This document shows positions 1 through 6,872 of a DNA stretch of 64,000 nucleotides, piece after piece. A program made the position numbers and the translations under genes. Within the stretch, counting starts at the first letter, position 1. Every line of letters starts with the position of its first letter. The notes under the pieces were generated by a model. It saw only the letters and a program-made list of their open reading frames with translations. It made no database searches and had not been told where the DNA came from. This stretch comes from Halolamina salifodinae (GTDB taxonomy: Archaea > Halobacteriota > Halobacteria > Halobacteriales > Haloferacaceae), in assembly GCF_017874235.1 (NCBI RefSeq), contig NZ_JAGGLC010000001.1, positions 310,001 through 374,000 of the forward strand. The letters run 5' to 3'.

Positions 1-275
1 TCCCAGCGCTCGAACTCGGTCTTCTTCTCGCTGGCGAGAGCTCTAAGCGGGACGATGTAGAGGGCGGTCCCGCCGCGCTCGACGGCCGACAGCATCGCGA
101 GTTCGGCGATCAGCGTCTTCCCGGAGGCGGTGGGGACCGCGGCGACGACGTTCTCGCCGTCGGTCACGCCCGCCTCGACGGCCTCGGCCTGCGGGGGGTA
201 GAGCGCCTCGACCCCCTCGCCTTCGAGGTGCTCCCCGACGCCGGCCGGGAGGCCCGTCAGCTCCGTCGGCTTCAT
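1..275 (-). CDS. hel308: ATP-dependent DNA helicase Hel308, N-terminal part (runs off left edge)
   Basis: Only the first 91 residues are in the window. They show the order typical of superfamily 2 Ski2/Hel308 helicases: a Q-motif-like stretch (LYPPQAEAV), Walker A (AVPTASGKT) near residue 50, and motif Ia ([12 protein letters not shown]) near residue 80. Hel308 unwinds lagging strands at stalled forks in archaea. The ATG at 275 is preceded about 30 nt upstream by a TATA-like CTTAAA on the minus strand, as expected for a short or leaderless transcript. The gene lies downstream of the M20 amidohydrolase on the same strand but appears to have its own promoter. The family is clear; the exact Ski2-like subgroup cannot be confirmed without the C-terminus. 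Confidence 0.85.
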   Translation of the reverse strand, partial: MKPTELTGLPAGVGEHLEGEGVEALYPPQAEAVEAGVTDGENVVAAVPTASGKTLIAELAMLSAVERGGTALYIVPLRALASEKKTEFERW

Positions 276-298
276 TGGGTGAAGATTGCCCGCTCTCG

Positions 299-309
299 GG
301 TTTAAGTTG
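299..309 (-). promoter_or_regulatory. Probable TATA box for hel308
   Basis: On the minus strand the sequence CAACTTAAACC lies 25-34 nt before the ATG at 275, in an otherwise GC-rich gap. That spacing suits a leaderless haloarchaeal transcript. Confidence 0.4.
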
Positions 310-365
310 ACGGGTCCGGGGGCGACGTCAGGCGTCGACGCAGCGGACGAAAGGTGACCCGCGAC

Positions 366-1859
366 TCAGCGGTCGGTCAGTTCGTACGGATCGGCGTCGT
401 CGGGCAGCGGCGAGTCGTACTCGCGGTCCCCCTTCCGCTCCTCGAACTCCGCGGTCGCGTCCGCCAACAGTTCTTCGTCGGAAAGCAGGTCGTAGAGCGA
501 CCCGGCGACGACTTTCCCCGCGAAGAGCATCCCCGCGGTGCCGAGGTCCTTCCCGCCGGCGACGGCCTGCCACGAGTGCAGCGGCGTCCCCGCGGGCCAG
601 TTCGCGACTCGGAACCGCCCCAGCGGGACGTTCCACGACACGTCGCCCGAGTCCGTGGAGTAGGAACCAGTCTGGCCCTCGTCGGGGGCGTCGTCAGACT
701 GCGTCTGACTGTCCGCCGAGCTTCGCTCGGCGACATCGACCGGGTCGGTGAACATCGCCGACTCGGCAGCCTCGTCGCGACGTTCGGGTGGGGCGGCCGC
801 GTAGGAGGGATCGTCGAGGGTCGCCTTCAGGTCCGCCGCGAACGCCTCCTGTTCGTCGGTCAGCGGGAACTCCGCAGCGTCCATGTTCGCCCGGATTGAG
901 TCCGCCAGCGCGTGGTTTGGGAGGACGCTGTACATTCCGGTGGTCTGGGTCACGTCCACGTCGGTGCCGGACATCAGCGCCGCCCCCTCGGCGGCGTCGC
1001 GCACGCGCTCGGAGACGGCCTCGACCGCGTCGCGGTCGGGCGCGCGGACCATCACCTCCATCGCCGCCTCCTCGGGGACGACGTTGGCGGCCTGCCCGCC
1101 CTCGGTGACGACGTAGTGGATCCGGACTGGGTCGGGGACGTGTTCGCGCATGTACTCGAGTCCGGTACCGAGCAGTTGCACGCCGTCGAGCGCCGAGCGG
1201 CCGGCTTCCGGCGCCGCCGCAGCGTGGGCGCTCTCACCCGAGAACGCAACGTCGAAGGAGTCCACTGCGAGACAGGAGCCCTTATTGGGGGCGTTGAGCC
1301 AGTCGGGGTGCCACGAGACGAGGGCGTCGACAGCGCGGGACTCCGTCCCGTTGGCTCCTGCCTCGTCGGAGGTGGGAACGTCCTCGAACACGCCCTCCTG
1401 GATCATGTACACCTTGCCCGCGCCGACTTCCTCGGCGGGCGTGCCGAAGTAGACGACCGATCCCTCCACATCACCGCGCTCGATGGCGCGCTTGACCGCG
1501 ACGGCGCCCGCGAGGCTGCCGACGCCGAACAGATTGTGGCCACAGCCGTGCCCCGGCGCGCCCTCCTCGACGGGTTCGCGCTCGGCTTTCGCGGCCTGAC
1601 TCATCCCCGGCAGCGCGTCGAACTCCCCCATGGTTCCGACGACAGGGTCCTCGTCGCCGTAGCGTGCGACGAACGCGGTGTCGATGCCGGCGACGCCGGA
1701 CTCTACTTCGAACCCTTCCTCGCGGAGCGCCTCCTGTAGCAGCGCCGCGGAGTCGTGTTCCTGTAGCGCGACCTCCGGGTCCTCCCAGATCTGCGTCGAG
1801 AGGTCGGTGAACCAGTCGCGGTCGGCCTCGATGTCATCGAACAGCGCCTGTTTGGTCAC
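366..1859 (-). CDS. M20-family metallo-amidohydrolase, AbgB-like
   Basis: Product of 497 residues with a GTG start. The motifs GHGCGHNLFGVGSLAGA, GTPAEEVGAGKVYMI and LVSWHPDW are those of M20 peptidases of the AbgB / aminobenzoyl-glutamate hydrolase subunit B type, whose length (about 480 aa) also matches. Such enzymes hydrolyse N-acyl amino acid or peptide amides with a two-metal centre, probably in the cytoplasm because no signal peptide is visible. The substrate cannot be inferred. Two short segments look inserted relative to the family and coincide with DNA palindromes: one at 693-732 encodes a Ser/Asp/Gln-rich linker, the other lies at 1336-1350. Upstream lies a tandem hairpin array that ends at the probable promoter. 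Confidence 0.85.
   Translation of the reverse strand: MTKQALFDDIEADRDWFTDLSTQIWEDPEVALQEHDSAALLQEALREEGFEVESGVAGIDTAFVARYGDEDPVVGTMGEFDALPGMSQAAKAEREPVEEGAPGHGCGHNLFGVGSLAGAVAVKRAIERGDVEGSVVYFGTPAEEVGAGKVYMIQEGVFEDVPTSDEAGANGTESRAVDALVSWHPDWLNAPNKGSCLAVDSFDVAFSGESAHAAAAPEAGRSALDGVQLLGTGLEYMREHVPDPVRIHYVVTEGGQAANVVPEEAAMEVMVRAPDRDAVEAVSERVRDAAEGAALMSGTDVDVTQTTGMYSVLPNHALADSIRANMDAAEFPLTDEQEAFAADLKATLDDPSYAAAPPERRDEAAESAMFTDPVDVAERSSADSQTQSDDAPDEGQTGSYSTDSGDVSWNVPLGRFRVANWPAGTPLHSWQAVAGGKDLGTAGMLFAGKVVAGSLYDLLSDEELLADATAEFEERKGDREYDSPLPDDADPYELTDR
693..732. repeat. Paired palindromic insert inside the M20 gene
   Basis: Two hairpins in tandem: GTCAGAC-tgc-GTCTGAC (693-709) and CGCCGAGC-ttc-GCTCGGCG (714-732), separated by 4 nt. 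They encode a low-complexity Ser/Gln/Asp stretch and keep the reading frame. The architecture is shared with elements in mutL, the TANGO2-like gene, the dsbA-like gene and an intergenic gap at 32.56 kb. Confidence 0.7.
1336..1350. repeat. Single short palindrome inside the M20 gene
   Basis: CGGGAC-tcc-GTCCCG, 6-bp arms with a 3-nt loop, in a Gly/Glu/Ser-rich loop of the protein. The loop and inner bases (GAC-tcc-GTC) are the same as in the second hairpin of the mutL element at 39202. Confidence 0.5.
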
Positions 1860-1903
1860 GGCCGACCCGTGTTACCGCGTGGCGAAAAGCGTTCCTGCGG
1901 GGG

Positions 1904-1914
1904 CAAATCTATAA
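1904..1914 (-). promoter_or_regulatory. Probable TATA box of the M20 gene at the edge of the hairpin array
   Basis: Minus-strand TTATAGATTT lies about 50 nt before the GTG at 1859, so transcription would start near 1882 with a short leader. It is formed by the outer edge of the first array unit: only this unit has ATAAGG where the others have GCAAGG, GGAAGG or CGAGG. Confidence 0.4.
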
Positions 1915-2152
1915 GGCGGCGACGGTCAGCCGCCGACGGAAAATCTGCAAGGCGGCGACGGTCAGCCGCCAACGGAAAATCTGCAAGGCGGCGACGGTCA
2001 GCCGCCAACGGAAAATCTGGAAGGCGGCGACGGTCAGCCGCCGACGGAAAATCTGGAAGGCGGCGACGGTCAGCCGCCGACTGGAAAATCTGGAAGGCGG
2101 CGATGGTCAGCCGCCGACTGGAAAATCTACGAGGCGGCGACGGTCAGCCGCC
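1915..2152. repeat. Seven-unit tandem hairpin repeat array
   Basis: Units start at 1915, 1951, 1987, 2023, 2059, 2096 and 2133, a spacing of 36,36,36,36,37,37 bp. Each has the core GGCGGC-gacggtca-GCCGCC (one copy has gatggtca), a perfect 6-bp stem with an 8-nt loop, followed by an A-rich linker ending in AAAATCT. The linker drifts gradually (ACGG to ACTGG), as expected from tandem duplication. It fills the gap between the PRC-barrel gene and the M20 gene. There are no unique spacers and no cas genes, so it is not a CRISPR array. Confidence 0.9.
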
Positions 2153-2184
2153 GACTGGAAACCTCACGAGAGCTAGAAACTGCG

Positions 2185-2421
2185 CTACTCGTCGCTGAGT
2201 TCGATCCGGATATACTCGTCGTCGTCGACCTCGACGACCTGCTCGGGTTTGATCGCCAGCGCGTCCGTCTCCGGGGCGGCGGCGGCCTCCATGCGGGACT
2301 CGACGCCGGTTTTCGGCTCGAGGCGTGCCTCACCGTCCTCGATGCCGGCGATCCGGCCGAGTCGTTCGCCGCGCGCGTCGACGACGGGCATGTTCTCGTG
2401 GTCCTGGCTGAAGTGGCGCAT
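2185..2421 (-). CDS. PRC-barrel domain protein
   Basis: Product of 78 residues. The segment around residues 10-35 (MPVVDARGERLGRIAGIEDG) is the typical first strand-turn-strand of PRC-barrel proteins, which in archaea are small stand-alone proteins proposed to bind RNA or act in RNA metabolism; the function here is not known. I chose the ATG at 2421 because the longer in-frame extension reads as arginine-rich shadow sequence. The gene sits between the GYD-domain gene and the tandem hairpin array, all on the minus strand. Confidence 0.75.
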   Translation of the reverse strand: MRHFSQDHENMPVVDARGERLGRIAGIEDGEARLEPKTGVESRMEAAAAPETDALAIKPEQVVEVDDDEYIRIELSDE

Positions 2422-2474
2422 ACACCGTTCGGTCGGCCGCCTGCCACAAAAGAGTACTCGCCGGGGGCGGGCGG

Positions 2475-2762
2475 TTAGACGTCCTGCACCAGTTCGCCGA
2501 GTTCGTCGACAGGGATGATCTCCATCGTCTGCGTGTCGAGGCCGTAGCGCTCGATAGAGACCGACGTCTGGAACGCGGCGTCGCGACCCTCGGCCTCGAA
2601 CACCACGAGGTAGTCGTGCTTGCCGAGGATCGCGTAGGCGTCGAGCAGTTCGCCGCCCAGCGCCTCGATATCGCCGGTCAGATCGCCCCAGACGGTCGCG
2701 AGGTCCTGTACGTTCTGGACGGTCTCGTCGGTCACGTCCACGAGCGCCATGTAGGTGCCCAT
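2475..2762 (-). CDS. GYD-domain protein
   Basis: Product of 95 residues. The layout (beta-strand with ALVDVTDE, helix, glycine-rich turn, DAYAILGKHDYLVVFEAEG, then a final strand MEIIPV) matches the GYD family of small dimeric alpha/beta-barrel-like proteins with no assigned reaction. The start ATG is at 2762; an internal ATG five codons later is also possible. It lies 44 bp downstream of the truncated ABC exporter gene on the same strand, so before the integration event it may have been co-transcribed with it. Confidence 0.7.
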   Translation of the reverse strand: MGTYMALVDVTDETVQNVQDLATVWGDLTGDIEALGGELLDAYAILGKHDYLVVFEAEGRDAAFQTSVSIERYGLDTQTMEIIPVDELGELVQDV

Positions 2763-2806
2763 GCCATGCGCTTTCGTGGCAAACTACCGAAAGCGTTCCG
2801 GCCGGC

Positions 2807-3727
2807 TCACTGCGCTTCGAGGCTGCGTTGGACGAACTCGTCGGGGAGCGCGTCCATCTCGCCGACCTGCACGCGCCAGAGGTTGGCGTAGAGGCCGTCA
2901 CCGTCGATCAACTGCTCGTGGTCACCGCGCTCGACGATTTCGCCGTCGTCCATCACGAGGATCTGGTCGGCGTCGCGGACCGTCGACAGCCGGTGGGCGA
3001 TGGCGAACACGGTTCGGTCCTCGGTCAGCGCGTCGAGGCTGTTCTGGATCACCGCCTCCGTCTCGTTGTCGACGTGGCTCGTGGCCTCGTCGAGCACCAG
3101 TACGTCCGGATCCCGGAGAATCGTCCGGGCGAGCGCGATACGCTGGCGCTGGCCGCCCGAGAGTTTGACGCCGCGCTCGCCCACCATCGTGTCGTAGCCG
3201 TCCTCCAGATCGGCGACGAACTCGTGGGCGCCGGCGGTCTCGGCGGCGTCGTGCATCGCCGCCTCGTCGTAGTCGGGGACGCCGTAGGCGATGTTCTCGG
3301 CGACGGTGCCGTAGAACAGGTACGGCTCCTGACTCACGTAGCCGACGTGCTCCCGGAGGCTCCGCAGGTCCACGTCCGCGATATCGTGGCCGTCGAGCCT
3401 GATCGTCCCCGAGTCCGGGTCGTAGAAGCGCAGCAGGAGTTTCATCGTCGTCGATTTTCCGGCGCCGGTGGGACCGACGAGGCCGACGTAGTCGCCGGGA
3501 TTGGCCTCGAAGTCGATGCCCTTCAGCACCGTCTCCTCGGCCTCCCCTTCCTCGTCGCGGTAGGCAAAGTGCACGTCGTCGAACTCGACGTGGCCCTCCA
3601 CCCCGTCGAGTTCGGTGTCACCGGATTTCTTGCTCACGCGAGTCTCACCGTCCAGCAGGCCGACGATGCGCTCGCCGGCGGCCTCGGCGTACTGGTAGCC
3701 GTTGATGATCTGGCCCATCTGGCGCAT
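2807..3727 (-). pseudogene. ABC exporter, C-terminal (nucleotide-binding) fragment, split by integrated element
   Basis: Encodes 306 residues with Walker A (GPTGAGKST), Q-loop (YVSQEPYLF), signature LSGGQRQR, Walker B (VLVLDEATS) and the H-loop (IAHRLS). This is a complete ABC ATPase domain of an exporter half-transporter. Its membrane part is 5.4 kb away at 9111-10157. The two pieces share the codons for PMRQ, and joining them there restores a continuous frame of about 642 residues. An in-frame TGA from element DNA stands two codons before the ATG at 3727, so this fragment would need its own start. Substrate unknown. A free ATPase domain is unlikely to transport anything. Confidence 0.9.
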
Positions 3728-3730
3728 CGG
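3719..3730. repeat. Left attachment core (att) of the integrated element
   Basis: CTGGCGCATCGG is repeated exactly at 9141-9152. On the minus strand it reads CCGATGCGCCAG, encoding PMRQ in both halves of the broken exporter gene. The two copies mark the crossover region of the element's tyrosine recombinase. Confidence 0.85.
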
Positions 3731-3787
3731 TCACTGAATGATATACAAATGCTAACATTGAAGGCCCATGCCTGAGTAGTAAGAAGC

Positions 3788-4303
3788 ATGGGAGATGATC
3801 CGTGGAAGCAAGTCAACGTCAGGGTGCGAGAGTCGACCAAGGAACGGTGGGAGGAATACGCCCAGACGGAGTACGGCGGTATGTCCGACTTAGTGCGAAC
3901 GGCTGTCCGTCGTGAGATTGCCGGCGATCACGACAGGGAGAATACTGGCACGACTACCGATCCGGGGATGGTGACGGAAGTGGCGGAATCTATCGACGGT
4001 CTCGAAAACACCGTCAGGGAGATGGACCGACGGCTTGAGGCCATTCGGGAGAGCGTACAAAGTGAAGAGAAGTACTCCTTCAAGGCGGCAATTCGGGAGA
4101 GTTTGAACAAGCGCCCGAAGGATGCCAACGTCGAAGAAACCCCACAGTATGGCCTTACAGCCAGTGAGATTGCGGCCCGACTTGATGCGAACGAAACCGA
4201 CGTACGGGAGGCACTTTTGGAGCTGGAGAACTCTGGTGAAGTCCGGTCCCTCGGTGGTGGGCCGGACAATGCAAACTACTACTTCCAACGGAGGGGTGAA
4301 TGA
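3788..4303 (+). CDS. Ribbon-helix-helix / winged-helix type DNA-binding protein of the integrated element
   Basis: Product of 171 residues. The N-terminus (QVNVRVRESTKERWEEYA followed by MSDLVRTAVRREI) looks like a ribbon-helix-helix or CopG-type segment. Residues around 60-95 look like a coiled coil (SIDGLENTVREMDRRLEAI). Residues 120-165 (YGLTASEIAARLDANETDVREAL) look like a winged helix. The stop codon overlaps the recombinase start (ATGA), so the two are probably translationally coupled and this protein may control integration or excision. Upstream, GATATACAAATG at 3739-3750 is a possible AT-rich promoter; a closely similar string lies at 6359-6370. Confidence 0.7.
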   Translation: MGDDPWKQVNVRVRESTKERWEEYAQTEYGGMSDLVRTAVRREIAGDHDRENTGTTTDPGMVTEVAESIDGLENTVREMDRRLEAIRESVQSEEKYSFKAAIRESLNKRPKDANVEETPQYGLTASEIAARLDANETDVREALLELENSGEVRSLGGGPDNANYYFQRRGE

Positions 4304-5364
4304 TGCGCCCCAAGATTCGAGGCGAGCACTGGGCCGTTATCTGCGTGGATGGACTGCCGTCACAGACGCTGCACGAATTCCGGAGCGAGATTCGGAATAA
4401 GGCGAACCAGAAAGATCGAGTCGGTGAGCGGACTGCCGACACGTACGAGCGTAACGTTCGCAGATTCATCGAGTACTTAGCCGACTATCGGAATAAGGAG
4501 CCACTGGATGCAGATACGTCCGACCTGCGGCAGTTTCTCCGACGGTGCCGACGGGATGGAGACAAGGACAACACTATCAAGACACGTCGTACCTCCGTCT
4601 CTCGATTCTACGGCGAACTCCCGATCATGGCGGAAGACGGAATTCTGCCTATCAACGTCGACGACTGCCCCGAGAATCCCGAGGAAGGCTATGATGCGAC
4701 ATGGGCTGTTGGGGAGACTGAGCAGGAAGCGCAGTCGGGTGAGGAGGTGCAACACCTCCCACCGGAAGACGTGAAGAAGCTCTGGGAGAATGTCCCTGCT
4801 CCGAGGGTGCGAAACCGACTGATTATCAAGCTTGCCTATCAGACGGGAATGCGCGCGACTGAGCTATGCCACATTCGCCACGAGAGGGACATAGACAGAG
4901 GCAAGCGAGAGATTACGGTCCCTGCCGTAACGTCAAAGTCGGACTCCCGCAAGGTAGCGTATAAAGACACGCTCGACCCACTCTTACGGCGATGGATCGA
5001 CGGCGGCTTGCGGGATGCTGTCCCATACGCTGGCCAGAGCGAGTATCTATTCCCGACGAAACAGAGTGAGCGTATCTCCCGTGAGACGCTTCGGACTGTG
5101 GTCCGACAAGCGGCAGACTCGGCGGGCTTGAACCACACAGTCTATACCGACAAATCGGGCAACGTTCGGACGAAAGTATCGACGCACACCCTACGCCACT
5201 CAATGGCCGTCAACTCTCTCAAGGCGGGCGTCATGAACGTGAGGGAGTTGCAGGAATTCCTCGGACATTCAGACTTGGAGACGACTGAGAAATACCTAAA
5301 GATCGCCTCGGACGATGCGACAGACGCTTATCGCCGGAACGGTGGACCGCCGGAGGACGGGTAG
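4300..5364 (+). CDS. Tyrosine recombinase / XerC-like integrase
   Basis: Product of 354 residues. The N-terminal SAM-like core-binding domain covers about residues 40-110 and the catalytic domain 150-335. The catalytic set is visible: Arg185 (TGMRATEL), Lys213 in a beta-turn, His296-x-x-Arg299 (THTLRH), His323 (LGHSD) and nucleophile Tyr332 (TEKYLKI). The set is complete, so the enzyme is probably active. It overlaps the upstream RHH-type gene by 4 nt and lies close to the left attachment repeat, as expected for the element's own integrase. The attachment core lies inside a protein-coding gene rather than a tRNA gene. Confidence 0.93.
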   Translation: MMRPKIRGEHWAVICVDGLPSQTLHEFRSEIRNKANQKDRVGERTADTYERNVRRFIEYLADYRNKEPLDADTSDLRQFLRRCRRDGDKDNTIKTRRTSVSRFYGELPIMAEDGILPINVDDCPENPEEGYDATWAVGETEQEAQSGEEVQHLPPEDVKKLWENVPAPRVRNRLIIKLAYQTGMRATELCHIRHERDIDRGKREITVPAVTSKSDSRKVAYKDTLDPLLRRWIDGGLRDAVPYAGQSEYLFPTKQSERISRETLRTVVRQAADSAGLNHTVYTDKSGNVRTKVSTHTLRHSMAVNSLKAGVMNVRELQEFLGHSDLETTEKYLKIASDDATDAYRRNGGPPEDG

Positions 5365-5378
5365 TCGTCGACGCCGAC

Positions 5379-5390
5379 CGCCGTACGGCG
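5379..5390. terminator. Palindrome after the integrase
   Basis: CGCCGTACGGCG is a perfect 12-bp palindrome 15 nt after the integrase stop and before the convergent lipoprotein gene. It could act as a bidirectional stop, but no T-tract follows, so the role is a guess. Confidence 0.3.
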
Positions 5391-5419
5391 CGGTAACACT
5401 AATGCGAGGTTCCGAGAGT

Positions 5420-5881
5420 CTATTGCGTTCTTCCTTCAACGTGGCAGCCAGCATCAACTCCGATTACGTCTGAACACTCATCAACGGTAGTTCCATTCGA
5501 AGTCAGTTCGAGACCTATCTTCCCATTGGCATGCTGTGGGCTGGAACTGATATCGATATCTGCCTCTACGTAGGTTGCATCTCCGGGAATGGAGATACGT
5601 TCATCTGATGTCCCTGACTGTGAATCGGATTCCTCACCTGCTGCGCCCTCCCATCCATACTCAACAAGCCACCGTACATCGCTATTGTCGCACTTCGCAA
5701 CGAGGGTGATATCTGGGTCATCACCGCCAATCCCAGACTCCTCCTCCTCGGAAGTGTCATCTGGCTCACCTCCGTTTCCACTTCCTTCAGAACCATCACC
5801 AGCACAACCAGACAATGCAAAGACAGAAGACGCAGATAGTACGGCCAAAACCTCTCTCCGACCAATCCTATCAGGATTCAT
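5420..5881 (-). CDS. Predicted secreted lipoprotein of the integrated element
   Basis: Product of 153 residues. The N-terminus has a twin-arginine-like GRREVLAVL followed by a hydrophobic run and a lipobox LSGC ending at residue 26, so it should be exported and lipid-anchored. An acidic Ser/Gly/Glu linker (about residues 28-55) precedes a C-terminal domain of about 95 residues, predicted mostly beta, with three cysteines that might form disulfides. No family recognised. A TATA-like TTAAATATCA about 25 nt upstream suggests an independent leaderless transcript. A single secreted protein on a small plasmid could act in surface exclusion or host interaction, which is speculation. Confidence 0.7.
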   Translation of the reverse strand: MNPDRIGRREVLAVLSASSVFALSGCAGDGSEGSGNGGEPDDTSEEEESGIGGDDPDITLVAKCDNSDVRWLVEYGWEGAAGEESDSQSGTSDERISIPGDATYVEADIDISSSPQHANGKIGLELTSNGTTVDECSDVIGVDAGCHVEGRTQ

Positions 5882-5900
5882 GATAGCCTTCTAACCCTCT

Positions 5901-5910
5901 TGATATTTAA
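5901..5910 (-). promoter_or_regulatory. TATA box of the element lipoprotein gene
   Basis: Minus-strand TTAAATATCA is centred 24-25 nt before the ATG at 5881, the usual place for a leaderless haloarchaeal promoter. Confidence 0.5.
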
Positions 5911-5943
5911 CCATTGATGTGTAGAATGGATTGAGTAAATCAG

Positions 5944-6204
5944 TCACAGTCTTGGATCACGCTCACGATCACCTCGGAGCCATTCTCGCACAGCTTGCTC
6001 CAACTCGTCCCCAGATAGTTCCTCAGCGTCAGATCCGCTCTCCTCAGGACGACGGTCGCGCAACTCGTCACGTTTCTCCTCAGCCGACGTGAGTTCCTCC
6101 AGTGCTTCTCGAACAGTCGACTTGACCCGTTCGTCGTCGAACTCCTCCAACGTCTTAGCATCGGCCTCAGACAGCTCTACGGAAAGCTCGTAAACTTCAC
6201 TCAT
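5944..6204 (-). CDS. Small acidic charged protein, second gene of a coupled pair
   Basis: Product of 86 residues (start MSEVYELSVEL), very rich in Glu, Asp and Arg, with helical heptad-like runs that suggest a coiled coil or partner-binding protein. No family recognised. It begins inside the end of the upstream 52-residue gene (8-nt overlap), so the two are translated together. Together with the RHH-like partner the pair has the size and organisation of a toxin-antitoxin or small regulator module, but neither protein has a recognisable toxin motif, so this is only a possibility. Confidence 0.5.
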   Translation of the reverse strand: MSEVYELSVELSEADAKTLEEFDDERVKSTVREALEELTSAEEKRDELRDRRPEESGSDAEELSGDELEQAVREWLRGDRERDPRL

Positions 6205-6355
6205 CGGTGGCCTCCTCAAGATATCGTTCAGATAATCGACGGACAACGGCGCCTCGTGGCACATGTCGCTCCTTCCCGTACATCATATCGGCAGCCTCTG
6301 CCAATGTCGAAAGCTCTTCCTCAGTAACTCGAATAATCGTCTTGTTCTCAGTCAT
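6197..6355 (-). CDS. 52-residue RHH-like protein, first gene of a coupled pair
   Basis: MTENKTIIRV followed by two helices (EELSTLAEAADMMY and GAVVRRLSERYLEE) resembles the beta-alpha-alpha layout of small ribbon-helix-helix regulators or antitoxins. The ATG at 6355 was chosen because upstream in-frame sequence is AT-rich and lacks coding character. GTATATAAAT touches the start codon, which is too close for a standard leaderless promoter, so transcription may start further upstream, perhaps from the promoter-like motif at 6650-6682. The stop overlaps the start of the next gene. Confidence 0.5.
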   Translation of the reverse strand: MTENKTIIRVTEEELSTLAEAADMMYGKERHVPRGAVVRRLSERYLEEATDE

Positions 6356-6382
6356 ATTTATATACAAATGTTCAGAGTACAC

Positions 6383-6475
6383 TTGCGAAACTCGCAAAAG
6401 GTGGGAAGATAAGCCCACCCACACAACCCTAAGGTAGTTGACTTGTGTCAGAAATCCGCTCAGGAACCTGACACA
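6383..6475. promoter_or_regulatory. Cluster of three inverted repeats upstream of the RHH-like pair
   Basis: Three dyads lie in a row: TTGCGA-aac-TCGCAA (6383-6397), GGTGGG-aagataag-CCCACC (6400-6419) and TGTGTCAG-16 nt-CTGACACA (6444-6475). They sit in the non-coding gap between the small minus-strand pair and the promoter-like repeats. They could be operators for the element's RHH-type proteins or folded RNA. Nothing else in this 430-bp gap looks coding. Confidence 0.5.
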
Positions 6476-6481
6476 TATTAC

Positions 6482-6510
6482 TATACACACTCTAGACTTA
6501 TAAATCTTTT
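6482..6510 (+). promoter_or_regulatory. Promoter-like repeat, copy A
   Basis: Contains CACTCTAGA and TTATAAATCTTT. It matches copies B (6650-6682, minus) and C (6815-6846, plus) at most of about 29 positions. The TATA-like core suggests a promoter or operator-promoter unit. It points right, towards a stretch of about 140 bp without a gene. Confidence 0.55.
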
Positions 6511-6649
6511 GGTTATGATATCAGGAATCATATGCTTGACGAGATATGGGTCACTCATCAGAGTCGCTCAGGCACGATTATTTGCCGATATCTGGCGCTG
6601 TGTTATATAAAAAAGAAGTCTACCATGGCTTATCTAAACAAATGAAATA

Positions 6650-6682
6650 CCGAAAGATTTATATATCTAGAGTGCGTACATG
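6650..6682 (-). promoter_or_regulatory. Promoter-like repeat, copy B
   Basis: On the minus strand it reads ATGTACGCACTCTAGA then TATATAAATCTTTCGG. It matches copy C at about 27 of 32 positions and points away from it, so B and C form a divergent pair. B could drive the small minus-strand genes ending at 5944. It is followed on the plus strand by CGTACA-tgtt-TGTACG (6675-6690), which overlaps its outer end. Confidence 0.6.
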
Positions 6683-6759
6683 TTTGTACGAAGACTAATC
6701 TAAGAGACGGTTTACTCTCGACACTAATCTCTAGCGGGTATTTAAAGGATGGGAGAAAG

Positions 6760-6804
6760 CCGAAGGGCGAACCTTCGGAGGAAGGAACCTGTTGACGCAG
6801 GTTC
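6760..6804. other. Tandem hairpins, candidate replication origin of the element
   Basis: Two hairpins in a row: CCGAAGG-gcgaa-CCTTCGG (6760-6778) and GAACCTG-ttgacg-CAGGTTC (6785-6804). They lie between divergent promoter-like copies B and C in the AT-rich gap upstream of the helix-turn-helix and Rep genes. Rolling-circle origins often present the nick site in such a hairpin. No conserved nick sequence can be named here, so origin function is an inference from position and structure. Confidence 0.35.
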
Positions 6805-6814
6805 TTCGTATTCA

Positions 6815-6846
6815 ATGTACGCACTATAGACTTAAAAAGCTTTCGG
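6815..6846 (+). promoter_or_regulatory. Promoter-like repeat, copy C
   Basis: Reads ATGTACGCACTATAGA then CTTAAAAAGCTTTCGG. Its AT-rich core would place a transcript start near 6858, just before the helix-turn-helix gene and its downstream partners. This supports a start for that gene downstream of 6846. Confidence 0.55.
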
Positions 6847-6872
6847 TGCGTCAGGTTCGCTTTTCTCGGGGA

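Noticed and set aside
1915..2152. CRISPR array
   Set aside because: The units are directly adjacent with drifting linkers of about 16 bp, no unique spacers of 30-40 bp are present and no cas gene is in the window. It is a tandem hairpin repeat.
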